The notes beneath the pieces were generated by a model. That model ran no database searches. It saw only the letters and a list, made by a program, of their open reading frames with translations, and was not told the DNA's origin. Shown one piece after another: positions 11,679 to 19,274 of a stretch of DNA of 37,840 bases. The stretch covers positions 1 to 37,840 of the forward strand of contig CAKKSD010000045.1 in assembly GCA_919902995.1 (NCBI GenBank), given 5' to 3'. This stretch comes from Thermodesulfovibrionia bacterium (GTDB lineage: Bacteria > Nitrospirota > Thermodesulfovibrionia > JACRGW01). The first letter of the stretch is position 1; each line of letters starts with the position of its first letter. The translations under genes and the position numbers were made by a program.

Positions 11679-11758
11679 TCAGTATACAGTAGGCAGAAGG
11701 TAGTATACAGTGAAGTATAATTCTCCTGTCTACGGTATACTATCTACTATCTACTATA
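11679..11758 (+). repeat. heptad inverted array after rpoC
   Basis: The left arm is a run of 7-mers (AGTATAC / AGTAGGC / AGAAGGT / AGTATAC / AGTGAAG). The right arm is TGTCTAC / GGTATAC / TATCTAC / TATCTAC, which is its degenerate reverse complement. A TATATTTT tract follows. The array starts right after the rpoC stop and ends 4 bases before the next ATG. It could act as an rpoC terminator, but no experimental support is visible. Confidence 0.65.
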
Positions 11759-11762
11759 TTTT

Positions 11763-12215
11763 ATGAAGTTCATCGCCGACTCTATGCTCGGTAGACTCGC
11801 AAAATGGCTCAGAATCCTTGGGTACGATACCCTTTACCATACCGATATAGATGATTCCCTCCTTCTCAGAATCGCAAGGGAAGATGGAAGGGTTATCCTA
11901 ACCAGAGATACAAGACTTATCAAGGTAAAAGGCCTTAAAGATTTTATCTTCATCTCCGATGACAACCCCACTAACCAGCTAAAGCAACTATTCAATACTG
12001 GGATCATCAATGAGTCACCTATGCTTCTTTCCAGATGTGTCCACTGCAATTCTATCCTGTACTCTGTTTCTTCAAATGAAGCTGAAGGGGTTATGCCTGA
12101 TTTTGCATTATGGAGGGAGAAGGTGGTGAGACAATGTTCGACCTGCGGCAGGATTTACTGGAAGGGGAGTCATCCAGAGAAAATAAAGGAAAGGCTGAAA
12201 GAGATGCTTTCATAG
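11763..12215 (+). CDS. Mut7-C RNase domain-containing protein
   Basis: This 150-residue protein has the Mut7-C architecture, a PIN-like nuclease fold with a zinc ribbon. The conserved start is MKFIADSMLGRLAKWLRILG. Acidic residues include D6 and D49 (ILTRDTRL). Two C-x2-C pairs lie at C92/C95 and C125/C128. RNA cleavage is predicted from the family; the substrate is unknown. There is no Shine-Dalgarno sequence, because the ATG is only four bases after a heptad repeat array. The start is still supported by the conserved N-terminus. Confidence 0.85.
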   Translation: MKFIADSMLGRLAKWLRILGYDTLYHTDIDDSLLLRIAREDGRVILTRDTRLIKVKGLKDFIFISDDNPTNQLKQLFNTGIINESPMLLSRCVHCNSILYSVSSNEAEGVMPDFALWREKVVRQCSTCGRIYWKGSHPEKIKERLKEMLS

Positions 12216-12292
12216 GAAGCATCCCCAAATCCGTGATTGAAATAAAATAATAGGCTCTTGGTTTATAATATTATCTTTTACTAAGTTTATAT

Positions 12293-12317
12293 GTCATGCT
12301 GAACTTGTTTCAGCATC
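12293..12317 (+). repeat. half palindromic element GTCATGCTGAA...TTCAGCAT
   Basis: ATGCTGAA and TTCAGCAT form a perfect 8-bp hairpin inside the 211-base gap between the Mut7-C gene and the next gene. The same GTCA(T/C)...CTGAA motif appears as a complete element at 34865-34959. I see no gene in the rest of this gap. Confidence 0.55.
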
Positions 12318-12426
12318 AAAATAAAACAATAGCATCCCTTTTTGATTTAGAAGAGGAGAGTTTATAAAGATACGGTGATTGGGAAATAGGGATTGAAAGC
12401 TAAGGTGAAAAGAAAGGAACGGTAAG

Positions 12427-12804
12427 ATGGGGAAGGCAAATTTTTTTATTCTGTTTTCTGTAATTTTCCTTACTTATAATCCTGCATTAGAAGGCTACTG
12501 GATACCCCCTGAGAAGGAGAATATAATAATACTACAGGCTGTTAATGAAAATGTCGAGAGTAGGCTGGAATATATATCAAAAAGAAAAGAGGAGATAAGA
12601 CTTGAGCTTGAGAAATTAAAAAAGGAAGAGGAGCAGTTAATTGATGATATCAAGAAAGAAGGGAGTTTGATGTCAGTTAGGAAGAAGAGAGAATTGGAAC
12701 ACCGTTCCAGAGAACTCGAAGAGAAGATAAAGAGATTCATTGAAGAACTTGAAAAACTCAATCAGGAAGAGCAGGGTTTATTAGGCATACAAAAACCTAT
12801 GTAA
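12427..12804 (+). CDS. predicted exported coiled-coil protein
   Basis: This 125-residue protein has an N-terminal hydrophobic signal-like segment (MGKANFFILFSVIFLTYNPA). A long, highly charged helix (about residues 45-118) then carries Leu/Ile-rich heptads and alternating Lys/Glu, typical of a coiled coil. I do not recognise a family. AAAGGAAC lies about 10 bases before the ATG. Similar small periplasmic coiled-coil proteins can bridge envelope components, but no function should be assigned. Confidence 0.6.
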   Translation: MGKANFFILFSVIFLTYNPALEGYWIPPEKENIIILQAVNENVESRLEYISKRKEEIRLELEKLKKEEEQLIDDIKKEGSLMSVRKKRELEHRSRELEEKIKRFIEELEKLNQEEQGLLGIQKPM

Positions 12805-12846
12805 CCAAATTATTTCTTCTGTGCTATTACCTTTTTCAGACAATAG

Positions 12847-12855
12847 TGTTATAAT
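12847..12855 (+). promoter_or_regulatory. extended -10 promoter of the MNT/HEPN pair
   Basis: TG-T-TATAAT is a perfect extended -10 element. It ends 6 bases before the ATG at 12862, so the expected start of transcription falls on or next to the start codon. No Shine-Dalgarno sequence is present. This predicts a leaderless mRNA. The best -35 at a 17-base spacing is weak (TTACCT), as is usual for extended -10 promoters. Confidence 0.65.
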
Positions 12856-12861
12856 CCGCAT

Positions 12862-13212
12862 ATGAAGGCTTCATCATTAGATAACATTCTTACGAGAGAA
12901 AATACTGCAGCATTAAAAGAGTTAAAAGACTCTCTAAAGAAACTCTTAGGCAATCGGCTTGTGAGATTTGTGCTTTACGGGTCAAGGGCAAGAGGGGATT
13001 ACGAGGCTGAATCTGATATTGATGTGGCTATCATCGTCAGTGGACTGACAAGGGAACTTAAGAATCAGATCCTCAATATGGTTGCAGATATAGAGATAGA
13101 ATATCTCACGCCTCTATCCACAATAGTGATCTCAGAAGAAGACTTCGAGTCCCTTAAAAAGAGGGAAAGGAGGATAGCCCTTGACATAGAGAGGGAAGGG
13201 ATATCATTATGA
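12862..13212 (+). CDS. MNT-type nucleotidyltransferase (antitoxin of HEPN/MNT pair)
   Basis: This 116-residue protein has the minimal nucleotidyltransferase signature G40-S41-R-A-R-G followed by the acidic pair D52/D54 in ESDIDVAII. That is the metal-binding site of the pol-beta superfamily. Its stop codon overlaps the start of the HEPN gene by 4 bases, the standard arrangement for HEPN/MNT toxin-antitoxin modules. In characterised pairs the MNT protein neutralises the HEPN RNase, in some cases by AMPylation. Whether that happens here is inference. Confidence 0.85.
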   Translation: MKASSLDNILTRENTAALKELKDSLKKLLGNRLVRFVLYGSRARGDYEAESDIDVAIIVSGLTRELKNQILNMVADIEIEYLTPLSTIVISEEDFESLKKRERRIALDIEREGISL

Positions 13213-13613
13213 CGGAAGAGAATAAAATAGAGAATATTAAAAATGAGCTTGACAGGGCTTCAAAGTCGCTGGACGCTGCCATGCTTCTATTTAATAATGG
13301 CTTTCTTAGCGATGCAGTCTCAAGGCTATATTATTTCCTTCTCCATAACATCAGGGCATTGCTTCTCAGTAAAGGATTTGAACCAAAAAGCCATGAAGGA
13401 GTTCTCAGGCTTTTTAGCCTGCATTTTATAAAAGAGGGAATCTTTGAACCAAAGACTTCCCATATATTTGCAAAGCTCATGAAATACAGGGAAGAGGCTG
13501 ACTATAATCCCATATATGTATTTACAGGAGAGGACTTCGTTGAATTCAGAAAAGAGGCTGAAAGCATGGCAGATAAGATTAAGGTTTACCTGACAGAGAA
13601 GGGATATCTTTAA
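13209..13613 (+). CDS. HEPN domain protein (putative toxin RNase)
   Basis: This 134-residue all-helical protein has the HEPN core SDAVSRLYYFLLHNIRALLL, including R39-x6-H46, a form of the R-x4-6-H motif needed for RNase activity in active HEPN toxins. It follows the MNT gene with an ATGA overlap, so it is translationally coupled. It probably dimerises and cleaves RNA when not restrained by the partner. Some HEPN proteins of this subgroup have other roles, so toxicity is not proven. Confidence 0.82.
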   Translation: MTEENKIENIKNELDRASKSLDAAMLLFNNGFLSDAVSRLYYFLLHNIRALLLSKGFEPKSHEGVLRLFSLHFIKEGIFEPKTSHIFAKLMKYREEADYNPIYVFTGEDFVEFRKEAESMADKIKVYLTEKGYL

Positions 13614-13677
13614 GGTTTAAAGGAAACAGTAGTGCCTGTCTTTTTAATCATAACTTCGCCTTTGAATGTAAAATCTA

Positions 13678-13706
13678 TTGACAGTGTTTAAAATTTGTCT
13701 TACAAT
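13678..13706 (+). promoter_or_regulatory. sigma-70 promoter of the AbrB/VapC pair
   Basis: TTGACA (13678-13683), a 17-base spacer, then TACAAT (13701-13706). This is close to consensus with ideal spacing, 33 bases upstream of the antitoxin ATG. The -10 box overlaps an inverted repeat that probably serves as the operator. Confidence 0.75.
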
Positions 13707-13726
13707 TTTATCATCGATTGATAAAA
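13706..13726. promoter_or_regulatory. putative autoregulatory operator
   Basis: TTTTATCA and TGATAAAA form a perfect 8-bp inverted repeat around a TCGAT centre. It covers the last base of the -10 box, the expected transcription start and the region up to the Shine-Dalgarno AAGGAGG. The position fits the autoregulation typical of AbrB/VapBC antitoxins. Binding by this particular protein is inference. Confidence 0.6.
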
Positions 13727-13738
13727 AGGAGGATAAAT

Positions 13739-13945
13739 ATGTCAACCATTACACTATCGTCAAAATATCAGATTGTAATACCAAAAGATGTGAGGGAGAA
13801 GATTCAGCTTAAAATCGGGCAAAAGATAGTAGTTATCGCTAAAGGGGGAATGGTTCATTTAATTCCTGAAAGGTCTGTAGACTCGTTAAAGGGTTTCTTA
13901 AAAGGCATGGGCACAGAAGACTTAAGGGAGGATGAAGAACGATAA
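13739..13945 (+). CDS. AbrB/MazE-family antitoxin
   Basis: This 68-residue protein has the swapped-hairpin DNA-binding signature of the SpoVT/AbrB domain: TLSSKYQIVIPKDVREKIQL then KIGQKIVV. ATG 13739 is chosen because AAGGAGG lies 6 bases upstream; an upstream in-frame codon would add an unconserved MIKRRIN. The acidic C-terminus (EDLREDEER) likely contacts the toxin. The stop overlaps the PIN gene start by one base (TAATG). It should repress its own promoter together with the toxin. Confidence 0.88.
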   Translation: MSTITLSSKYQIVIPKDVREKIQLKIGQKIVVIAKGGMVHLIPERSVDSLKGFLKGMGTEDLREDEER

Positions 13946-14313
13946 TGGTCCTTGTGGATTCATGCGGCTGGATAGAATTTTTCACAGATAGCCCAAGGGC
14001 TGCTGAATATTCAAAATACCTTAAAAACCCGTCAAAGGTGATAACGCCAACGATTATACTATATGAGGTTTATAAGAAAATAAAGAAGGAGCGAACAGAG
14101 GATGCCGCACTGCTTGCGGTATCTTTGGTAAACAAGACAAGACTAATTCCATTAACCGAAAGTATTGCCCTTACTGCAGCAGACTTGAGCCTTAGGTATT
14201 TACTCCCGATGGCCGATGCCATTGTATACGCAACAGCCTTTGAGGAGAAATGTAAGATTATTACAAGCGATATCCATTTTAAGGATATGGAAGGGGTAAT
14301 ATTTATTATGTAA
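13945..14313 (+). CDS. vapC: PIN-domain RNase toxin (VapC family)
   Basis: This 122-residue PIN-domain protein carries the four acidic metal-binding residues in the right context: D5 (MVLVDSCGWIEFF), E41 (LYEVYKK), D91 (MADAIVYATA) and D109 (IITSDIHF). VapC toxins are Mg-dependent endoribonucleases that usually cut initiator tRNA or 23S rRNA; the target here is unknown. It starts one base inside the antitoxin stop. All active-site residues are intact, so an active toxin is expected. Confidence 0.88.
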   Translation: MVLVDSCGWIEFFTDSPRAAEYSKYLKNPSKVITPTIILYEVYKKIKKERTEDAALLAVSLVNKTRLIPLTESIALTAADLSLRYLLPMADAIVYATAFEEKCKIITSDIHFKDMEGVIFIM

Positions 14314-14387
14314 TCCATTACACAAAATTATCAACAGGTTTTACACATCTCTTTCTAATAATCTCAAATTTTCAACAAGTTACAAAA

Positions 14388-14403
14388 TGGCATAAAAGTT
14401 GCT
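14388..14403 (+). promoter_or_regulatory. sigma-54 (RpoN) promoter of the pilus operon
   Basis: TGGCATAAAAGTTGCT matches the -24/-12 consensus TGGCAC-r-N4-TTGCW at all positions but one (C to T). GG and GC are exactly 10 bases apart. Transcription should start near 14414, just upstream of the first gene of the pilus operon. Type IV pilus genes are often controlled by RpoN with PilR/PilS-type activators, which supports the call. No activator gene lies in the window. Confidence 0.72.
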
Positions 14404-14425
14404 CTTAATAATAATGATGATGAAT

Positions 14426-14722
14426 ATGAAGACTAAAATGTTTTTTTTAATTCTCTTTCTTTTCTGCTTTTTTATTTTGGTAGCTCCTCGATTTTATTCT
14501 TACGCAGAAGAGGTAAGGGTAGTAAGAGGAATAATAGAAAATATTACATCCGATTCCATTGTTGTTCGTAACCAGTTTTATAATTATACCGGTGTACCCC
14601 TTAAGGATTCTTCTGATAGAGACCTGCCAAGAAGTGAACTAAGTGTCGGGAAAAAGGTGGAGATATATTTCGTCAATAACAGGATTTCGACTATATTAAT
14701 CCATGAGGATATGCTGGAGTGA
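14426..14722 (+). CDS. small exported protein upstream of pilY1
   Basis: This 98-residue protein from ATG 14426 has a Lys-containing n-region, a strong hydrophobic core (MFFLILFLFCFFILVA) and a likely signal peptidase site near SYA-EE. The mature part is about 75 residues of predicted beta strands (RGIIENITSDSIVVRNQFYN). I do not recognise the family; the fold could be a small OB-like or DUF5666-like barrel. Several ATGs lie between 14414 and 14438 and the sigma-54 start site falls among them, so the exact start is uncertain. Being first in the operon suggests a role in pilus biogenesis. Confidence 0.6.
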   Translation: MKTKMFFLILFLFCFFILVAPRFYSYAEEVRVVRGIIENITSDSIVVRNQFYNYTGVPLKDSSDRDLPRSELSVGKKVEIYFVNNRISTILIHEDMLE

Positions 14723-14729
14723 AATTGAT

Positions 14730-17700
14730 ATGAAAAGGTGGATCTTTTTAACAATTACCATATCTCTTTTTATTATAATTTTGTCTTCGAGAGATTCAAG
14801 CCCCGCAGTTATGGAGGACTATTGCCAGGTCCCGCCCTATGTTTTACAAAATGTACCTCCGAATGTAATGATTGTACTCGACAATTCAGGAAGTATGTTT
14901 AACTTTTCATACTTTGATGGATTTAATACAACAAGTACATTAGATGACAATATGTGTACATCCACTGGTAGCCCCTGCACAGGGTTTCCCACTCCAGGCA
15001 CTTACCCTACATATAAATACTATGGTTATTTCAATCCCGATTACTGGTACACATATTCGAGTAGCAGGTTCGTTCCTTCGGCTCCTAAATTGGGAAGCGG
15101 TCTATCAGGTGAGAGGACAAAACTTTCCACAGAATGGGACGGCAATTTCCTTAACTGGGTAACTATGAGAAGGGTGGACGTTATAAGGAAGATAATGACA
15201 GGTGGAAAGACAACTACTGGTGAAGGTGCAGGCTATAACAGGCTTGTCGGAGAGAAGGCTGACTGTAATAGCAGGGGGAGATACAAAAGAATAACAGATG
15301 CAACGCCCTATACACCTTACTCAGGAACTAAAACGTTTACTGTTAATACTGCTGGTGGTTCCTGCAATGGTTCAGGTTCAGGGACACCTAATTTTTCAGT
15401 CTCTGGCGTTTCAGGTACTTTTAATGTCGCTGTCAGGGTGCCAGAACCTGTTGAAGGCGTCCTCCAGAGTGTTGTCGGGGCTAATGCAAGACTGGGGCTT
15501 TCATTCTATAACATAAATGCCCCGAGACCTCAGGGTGGACTTGTTCGTGTAACTGTTTCAGGGGGAAGTCTTTCGAGTACAGTAAATGAGATAAACCTTA
15601 CAAGGCCAAATAGTAATACCCCTCTTGGTGAGACATTATGGACAATGGCAGGTTATTTTGCACAGCAGGCAAGTATCGCAGGAGGACCTGGGCCGAGATA
15701 TAATAGCGGAGACTTTCAGATAAATAACAATGTTGACCCTTATAATTATGGGACAGGTGGTCAACCTGTATATCGCTCCTGTGCTAAAAGCTTTGTCCTT
15801 TATATCACCGATGGAGAGCCCTGTGCTGATGGTTATCTTCCTTCTACGATAGCGGATTATGCCTCTGGAAGGTCTCAGTATAACTGCACAGGCGGTAGTT
15901 GTCCTGCTGTGTCACCATTCACTGCATCAACCTTTCCATCCTGCACTGCTGGTGGTTATGTAGCAGGCATAGAGGATGTAGCCTTGTGGGCCCATACAAC
16001 AGACCTGAGGAATAGTCCTACCCTTGGGGTGAATAATATTTCAGGCACACAGAATTTAACCCTCTATACTGTCTTTGCCTTTGGCGGAGGTTCTACACTG
16101 CTCAAATATGCCGCCATAAATGGGGGTTTTGAAGACTTAAATAGTAATAATATCCCTGACCTTCAGTCTGAATGGGATAATAATAGTGATAATGTGCCAG
16201 ATACCTATTATGAAGCCACAGATGGAGATAAACTCGAACAGGCTATTAAGAATGCCTTTTTAAGCATACTCAAGCGGGCGTCCTCTGGAACAGCGGCATC
16301 TGTCCTTGCATCAGGTGAGGGGCAGGGTTCAAATATAATCCAATCAATCTTTTATCCAAGACGAAGGTTTGGTAATGATATAATCTCGTGGACAGGTTCT
16401 CTACAGAATCTTTGGTTTTATGTTGACCCCTTCTTTCAAAACAGCAATATAAGGGAAGATACACTTCAGGAATCCCCCAGCAGAAAACTTAATCTTATCG
16501 ATGACTATATTGCACAGCTCTACTTCGATACCAATACACAGACCACAAGGGTAAGACGCTATCAGGATACAGATGGTGATGGTGATGCCGATACTGCTCA
16601 GTCAACTGTGGATATCGAGAACATTGGGAATATCTGGGAGGCAGGTAATATTTTATGGAGTAGGAACATAAGTACAGATCCGAGGACTGTATATACGAAT
16701 TGCGATATTACAGGAGGCAGTTGCATAGGTACTACAAAACTTATGTCCTTTTCGCAAGGGAATGCATCCACATTTGCCTCATACCTGCAGGCAACCGATG
16801 TGAATGGCAATGGGAGTAATGTTGATGAGTCCCAAAATATTATCAGATACATACACGGAGAGGATATAACTTTAGATGCGAACGGCGATGGTATAAATGA
16901 CTACAGGAAACGGACAGCGACGATTGGCGCCAGTACATATGTCTGGAAGCTTTCAGATATATTGAATTCAACTCCGAGGATTTCCTCGTGGGTGCAACTG
17001 AATACCTATGATACCAAATACAAATACAATGATACGACATACGGTTCTTTTATAAGTTCTTCCGGATATAAAAACAGGGGGATGGTATTTACAGGTGCAA
17101 ACGACGGAATGCTCCATGCCTTTAAACTCGGGAAATTGGAACTCCCCGGTCAGACAGGAACTACATGCAGTTTCGGGACCTATGACAAGGCATGCCTCTC
17201 TAATCCGTCAGGTTATCTCGGAGGCTCAAGTGTAGTCCTCGGTAAGGAGATGTGGTCATTTATTCCAAAGAATGCACTCCCCTATCTTAAATATATCTCG
17301 GATCCAAACTATTGCCATCTCTATACCGTTGACCTCTCACCGTATATTTTTGATGCAAGTATTAATGGAAATCCCGATGACACAAAGACAGAAAATAGCT
17401 GGAGGACAATCCTTATCGGAGGGATGAGGACAGGGGGCGCCTGCAGGGGAACAACCACTACATGTACAGATGTTAGTGGAGATGGGAATAAGGACTGTGT
17501 TAATACACCTGTTGATGTAAGTGGCTCGAGTGTAGGCTTTTCTTCCTATTTTGCCCTCGACATTACTGACCAGAGTAGTCCTACACTTCTCTGGGAGTTC
17601 TCACATCCTCAGCTCGGATTTGCAACCACAGGACCTGCGGTCGTAAGAATTAGTGCAAAAGACAATTCTGGAAATGCCGATAACAGTAAAAACGGATACT

Positions 17701-18764
17701 GGTTTGTTGTATTCGGCTCTGGCCCTACAGGGCCGGTAAGTACTGCTGACATGCAGTTCATGGGCAGATCCGACCAGAACCTGAGGTTTTTTATATTCGA
17801 CCTTAAAAATGGACCTGGAGTTAATAACGCCAATGTTACGGTAAAAGATACGACCATCCCGTATGCCTTTGCCGGCTCGATGCTTGATGCAACCAATGAT
17901 TCTGATATGGATTATCAGGATGATGCGGTCTATATCGGATATGTAAAGAGGACAGGTACAAGCCCGAGTTATACATGGACAGAAGGCGGGGTTGGGAGGT
18001 TGGTAACATATGAAGATCAATCTCCGTCCAGTTGGCAATGGAGGACAGTTGTGGACAATATCGGCCCTATTACATCCTCTATTACCCGTCTCCAGAAAAA
18101 CAGGGGTTGCGATACAACAACTAACGCAGGTTCTATCGAAGGTTGCCTGTGGCTTTATTTTGGGACAGGCAGATACTACTATGCCCAGGAGTCTGGTATT
18201 GATGATCAGAGTGGACAGAGACGGTTATATGGCATAAAAGAGCCCTGTATTAAATCAGGTTCAAACCCGGGTACGATAGAGATTGATCCAGCTTGCACAA
18301 CCTCAGCAAGCGGGTTCACCAATGTCTCTTCCATAGCAGATGTACCTTCGGAAAGTACTGCCAAGTCAGCCAGTTTTAAAGGCTGGTATATCAATCTCGA
18401 CCCCTCTATAACAGGCTATGGGTCTGAACGTGTTATTACTGATCCGCTATCCACGACTACAGGGTTTGTGTTTTTCACAACATTTCAACCCTATACAGAT
18501 GTATGTTCGATTGGAGGCAATACTTATATATGGGCTGTGAGATATAGCACAGGGGGTGCCCCCGGTGATTTATTGAAGGGGGTAGCATTGCTCCAGGTAT
18601 CTACAGCCGCCATTGAACAGGTAAGTCTTTCAGAGGCATTTACAGAAAAGGAGGGTAGAAGGACACCCCCAATAACTGGAAGCGTCCCTCCAACTTCACA
18701 GGGTTTATCCCTGCTCACAACACCACCACCTGTAAAAAGGATTATACATATGAGGGAGAGGTAA
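14730..18764 (+). CDS. pilY1: type IV pilus tip adhesin/assembly protein PilY1
   Basis: This large exported protein (1,344 residues) has a signal peptide, then an N-terminal region with a von Willebrand A MIDAS motif (D51-N-S-G-S in VLDNSGSMF). The C-terminal PilC/PilY1 beta-propeller includes ANDGMLHAFKLG (about residue 790) and FVVFGSGPTG. A calcium-loop DATNDSDMDYQDDAVY lies at about 1052-1067, as in the PilY1 calcium site. Further Asp-rich loops (DTDGDGDAD about 612; DANGDGIND about 716) and many Cys pairs suggest a calcium- and disulfide-stabilised surface protein. PilY1 primes pilus assembly with minor pilins and controls extension/retraction. Start 14730 has GGAGTG upstream. Confidence 0.93.
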   Translation: MKRWIFLTITISLFIIILSSRDSSPAVMEDYCQVPPYVLQNVPPNVMIVLDNSGSMFNFSYFDGFNTTSTLDDNMCTSTGSPCTGFPTPGTYPTYKYYGYFNPDYWYTYSSSRFVPSAPKLGSGLSGERTKLSTEWDGNFLNWVTMRRVDVIRKIMTGGKTTTGEGAGYNRLVGEKADCNSRGRYKRITDATPYTPYSGTKTFTVNTAGGSCNGSGSGTPNFSVSGVSGTFNVAVRVPEPVEGVLQSVVGANARLGLSFYNINAPRPQGGLVRVTVSGGSLSSTVNEINLTRPNSNTPLGETLWTMAGYFAQQASIAGGPGPRYNSGDFQINNNVDPYNYGTGGQPVYRSCAKSFVLYITDGEPCADGYLPSTIADYASGRSQYNCTGGSCPAVSPFTASTFPSCTAGGYVAGIEDVALWAHTTDLRNSPTLGVNNISGTQNLTLYTVFAFGGGSTLLKYAAINGGFEDLNSNNIPDLQSEWDNNSDNVPDTYYEATDGDKLEQAIKNAFLSILKRASSGTAASVLASGEGQGSNIIQSIFYPRRRFGNDIISWTGSLQNLWFYVDPFFQNSNIREDTLQESPSRKLNLIDDYIAQLYFDTNTQTTRVRRYQDTDGDGDADTAQSTVDIENIGNIWEAGNILWSRNISTDPRTVYTNCDITGGSCIGTTKLMSFSQGNASTFASYLQATDVNGNGSNVDESQNIIRYIHGEDITLDANGDGINDYRKRTATIGASTYVWKLSDILNSTPRISSWVQLNTYDTKYKYNDTTYGSFISSSGYKNRGMVFTGANDGMLHAFKLGKLELPGQTGTTCSFGTYDKACLSNPSGYLGGSSVVLGKEMWSFIPKNALPYLKYISDPNYCHLYTVDLSPYIFDASINGNPDDTKTENSWRTILIGGMRTGGACRGTTTTCTDVSGDGNKDCVNTPVDVSGSSVGFSSYFALDITDQSSPTLLWEFSHPQLGFATTGPAVVRISAKDNSGNADNSKNGYWFVVFGSGPTGPVSTADMQFMGRSDQNLRFFIFDLKNGPGVNNANVTVKDTTIPYAFAGSMLDATNDSDMDYQDDAVYIGYVKRTGTSPSYTWTEGGVGRLVTYEDQSPSSWQWRTVVDNIGPITSSITRLQKNRGCDTTTNAGSIEGCLWLYFGTGRYYYAQESGIDDQSGQRRLYGIKEPCIKSGSNPGTIEIDPACTTSASGFTNVSSIADVPSESTAKSASFKGWYINLDPSITGYGSERVITDPLSTTTGFVFFTTFQPYTDVCSIGGNTYIWAVRYSTGGAPGDLLKGVALLQVSTAAIEQVSLSEAFTEKEGRRTPPITGSVPPTSQGLSLLTTPPPVKRIIHMRER

Positions 18765-18775
18765 ACGATACGGGA

Positions 18776-18843
18776 TGCAGGATACAGGATACAGGATAAA
18801 TTTCAAAATTGTCATTGCAAAATTAACAATTAACAATGATTAA
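18776..18843 (+). repeat. heptad tract GGATACA/AACAATT after pilY1
   Basis: The sequence reads GATACGG / GATGCAG / GATACAG / GATACAG / GATAAAT and, after a short break, AAAATTA / ACAATTA / ACAATGA. Both halves keep a 7-base period although their sequences are unrelated. The tract opens a 503-base stretch (18765-19267) without an intact gene. Confidence 0.65.
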
Positions 18844-18854
18844 ATTTATATACC

Positions 18855-19056
18855 CCGCTGCTTGCAGCGGTTGGGAAACATTTTGTTTTGTCATTCCTGC
18901 GAAAGTCTATGACCCGTGGGTCACGACCCATAGGGCAGGAATCCAGTATTTATGTTTCTGGATTCCGCATCCCCCGATTAAGGATTTCGAGGGCAGGCAA
19001 GTGCGGAATGACGATGTTGTTTTTTAGTTTATGATACCCCGCAGTTTGCTGCGGGG
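18855..19056 (+). repeat. composite palindromic element
   Basis: Two GC-rich hairpins bound the region: CCGCTGC-tt-GCAGCGG (18855-18870) and CCCCGCAG-tttg-CTGCGGGG (19037-19056). Between them lies a 123-base element from GTCATTCC (18890) to GGAATGAC (19012). It contains inner arms such as GGCAGGAATCCAG and CTGGATTCC and a nested hairpin (ATGACCCGTGGGTCA...). The inner element belongs to the widespread GTCATTCC...GGAATGAC family, of which this window has several copies. Confidence 0.7.
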
Positions 19057-19071
19057 AGGTTCATTAATAAA

Positions 19072-19191
19072 GCAAATGAAAAGAACAGAGGTGATATTCT
19101 AACGGAACGATTGCTTGATTTCACCATGCAAATAATTAAACTTGTTAATTCTTTGCCTAAGACAATCGTAACAACAAGAACAAAAAAGTAA
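19072..19191 (+). pseudogene. fragment of an S23-type four-helix-bundle protein
   Basis: One frame reads ANEKNRGDILTERLLDFTMQ then IIKLVNSLPKTIV and stops at TAA 19189-19191. This matches the usual N-terminal region of S23-like four-helix-bundle proteins (DILxRLLDFxxxIIKLVNxLPKT). The conserved continuation (GKHIxxQLLRSGTSxGANYEEA) is missing and no ATG opens the frame. It is therefore a remnant of about 38 codons, squeezed between a GC hairpin and an AT-rich heptad tract. The family match is from memory. Confidence 0.6.
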
Positions 19192-19274
19192 ATTTAAAAT
19201 GTTAAATGTTAATTTTGTAATTTTCAATGTATTGTAATCGTGCATCATGAATCATGTATCTTGCATCATGAAAA
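19190..19274 (+). repeat. heptad tracts AAATGTT and ATGAATC before fimT
   Basis: Two adjoining 7-base periodic tracts: AAATGTT / AAATGTT / AATTTTG / TAATTTT, then GTGCATC / ATGAATC / ATGTATC / TTGCATC / ATGAAAA. The second supplies two in-frame ATGs 21 bases apart (19247 and 19268). The translation start of the following prepilin therefore lies inside a repeat. Confidence 0.7.

Noticed and set aside
13243-13431. Plus-strand open frame inside the HEPN gene
   Set aside because: It is a shadow frame of the HEPN gene, which has the R-x6-H motif and the coupled start.
18836-19027. Open frame of 63 codons on the plus strand
   Set aside because: It is the translation of palindromic repeats with no protein-like features; the WIPxP-type strings are typical of the GTCATTCC element read as protein.
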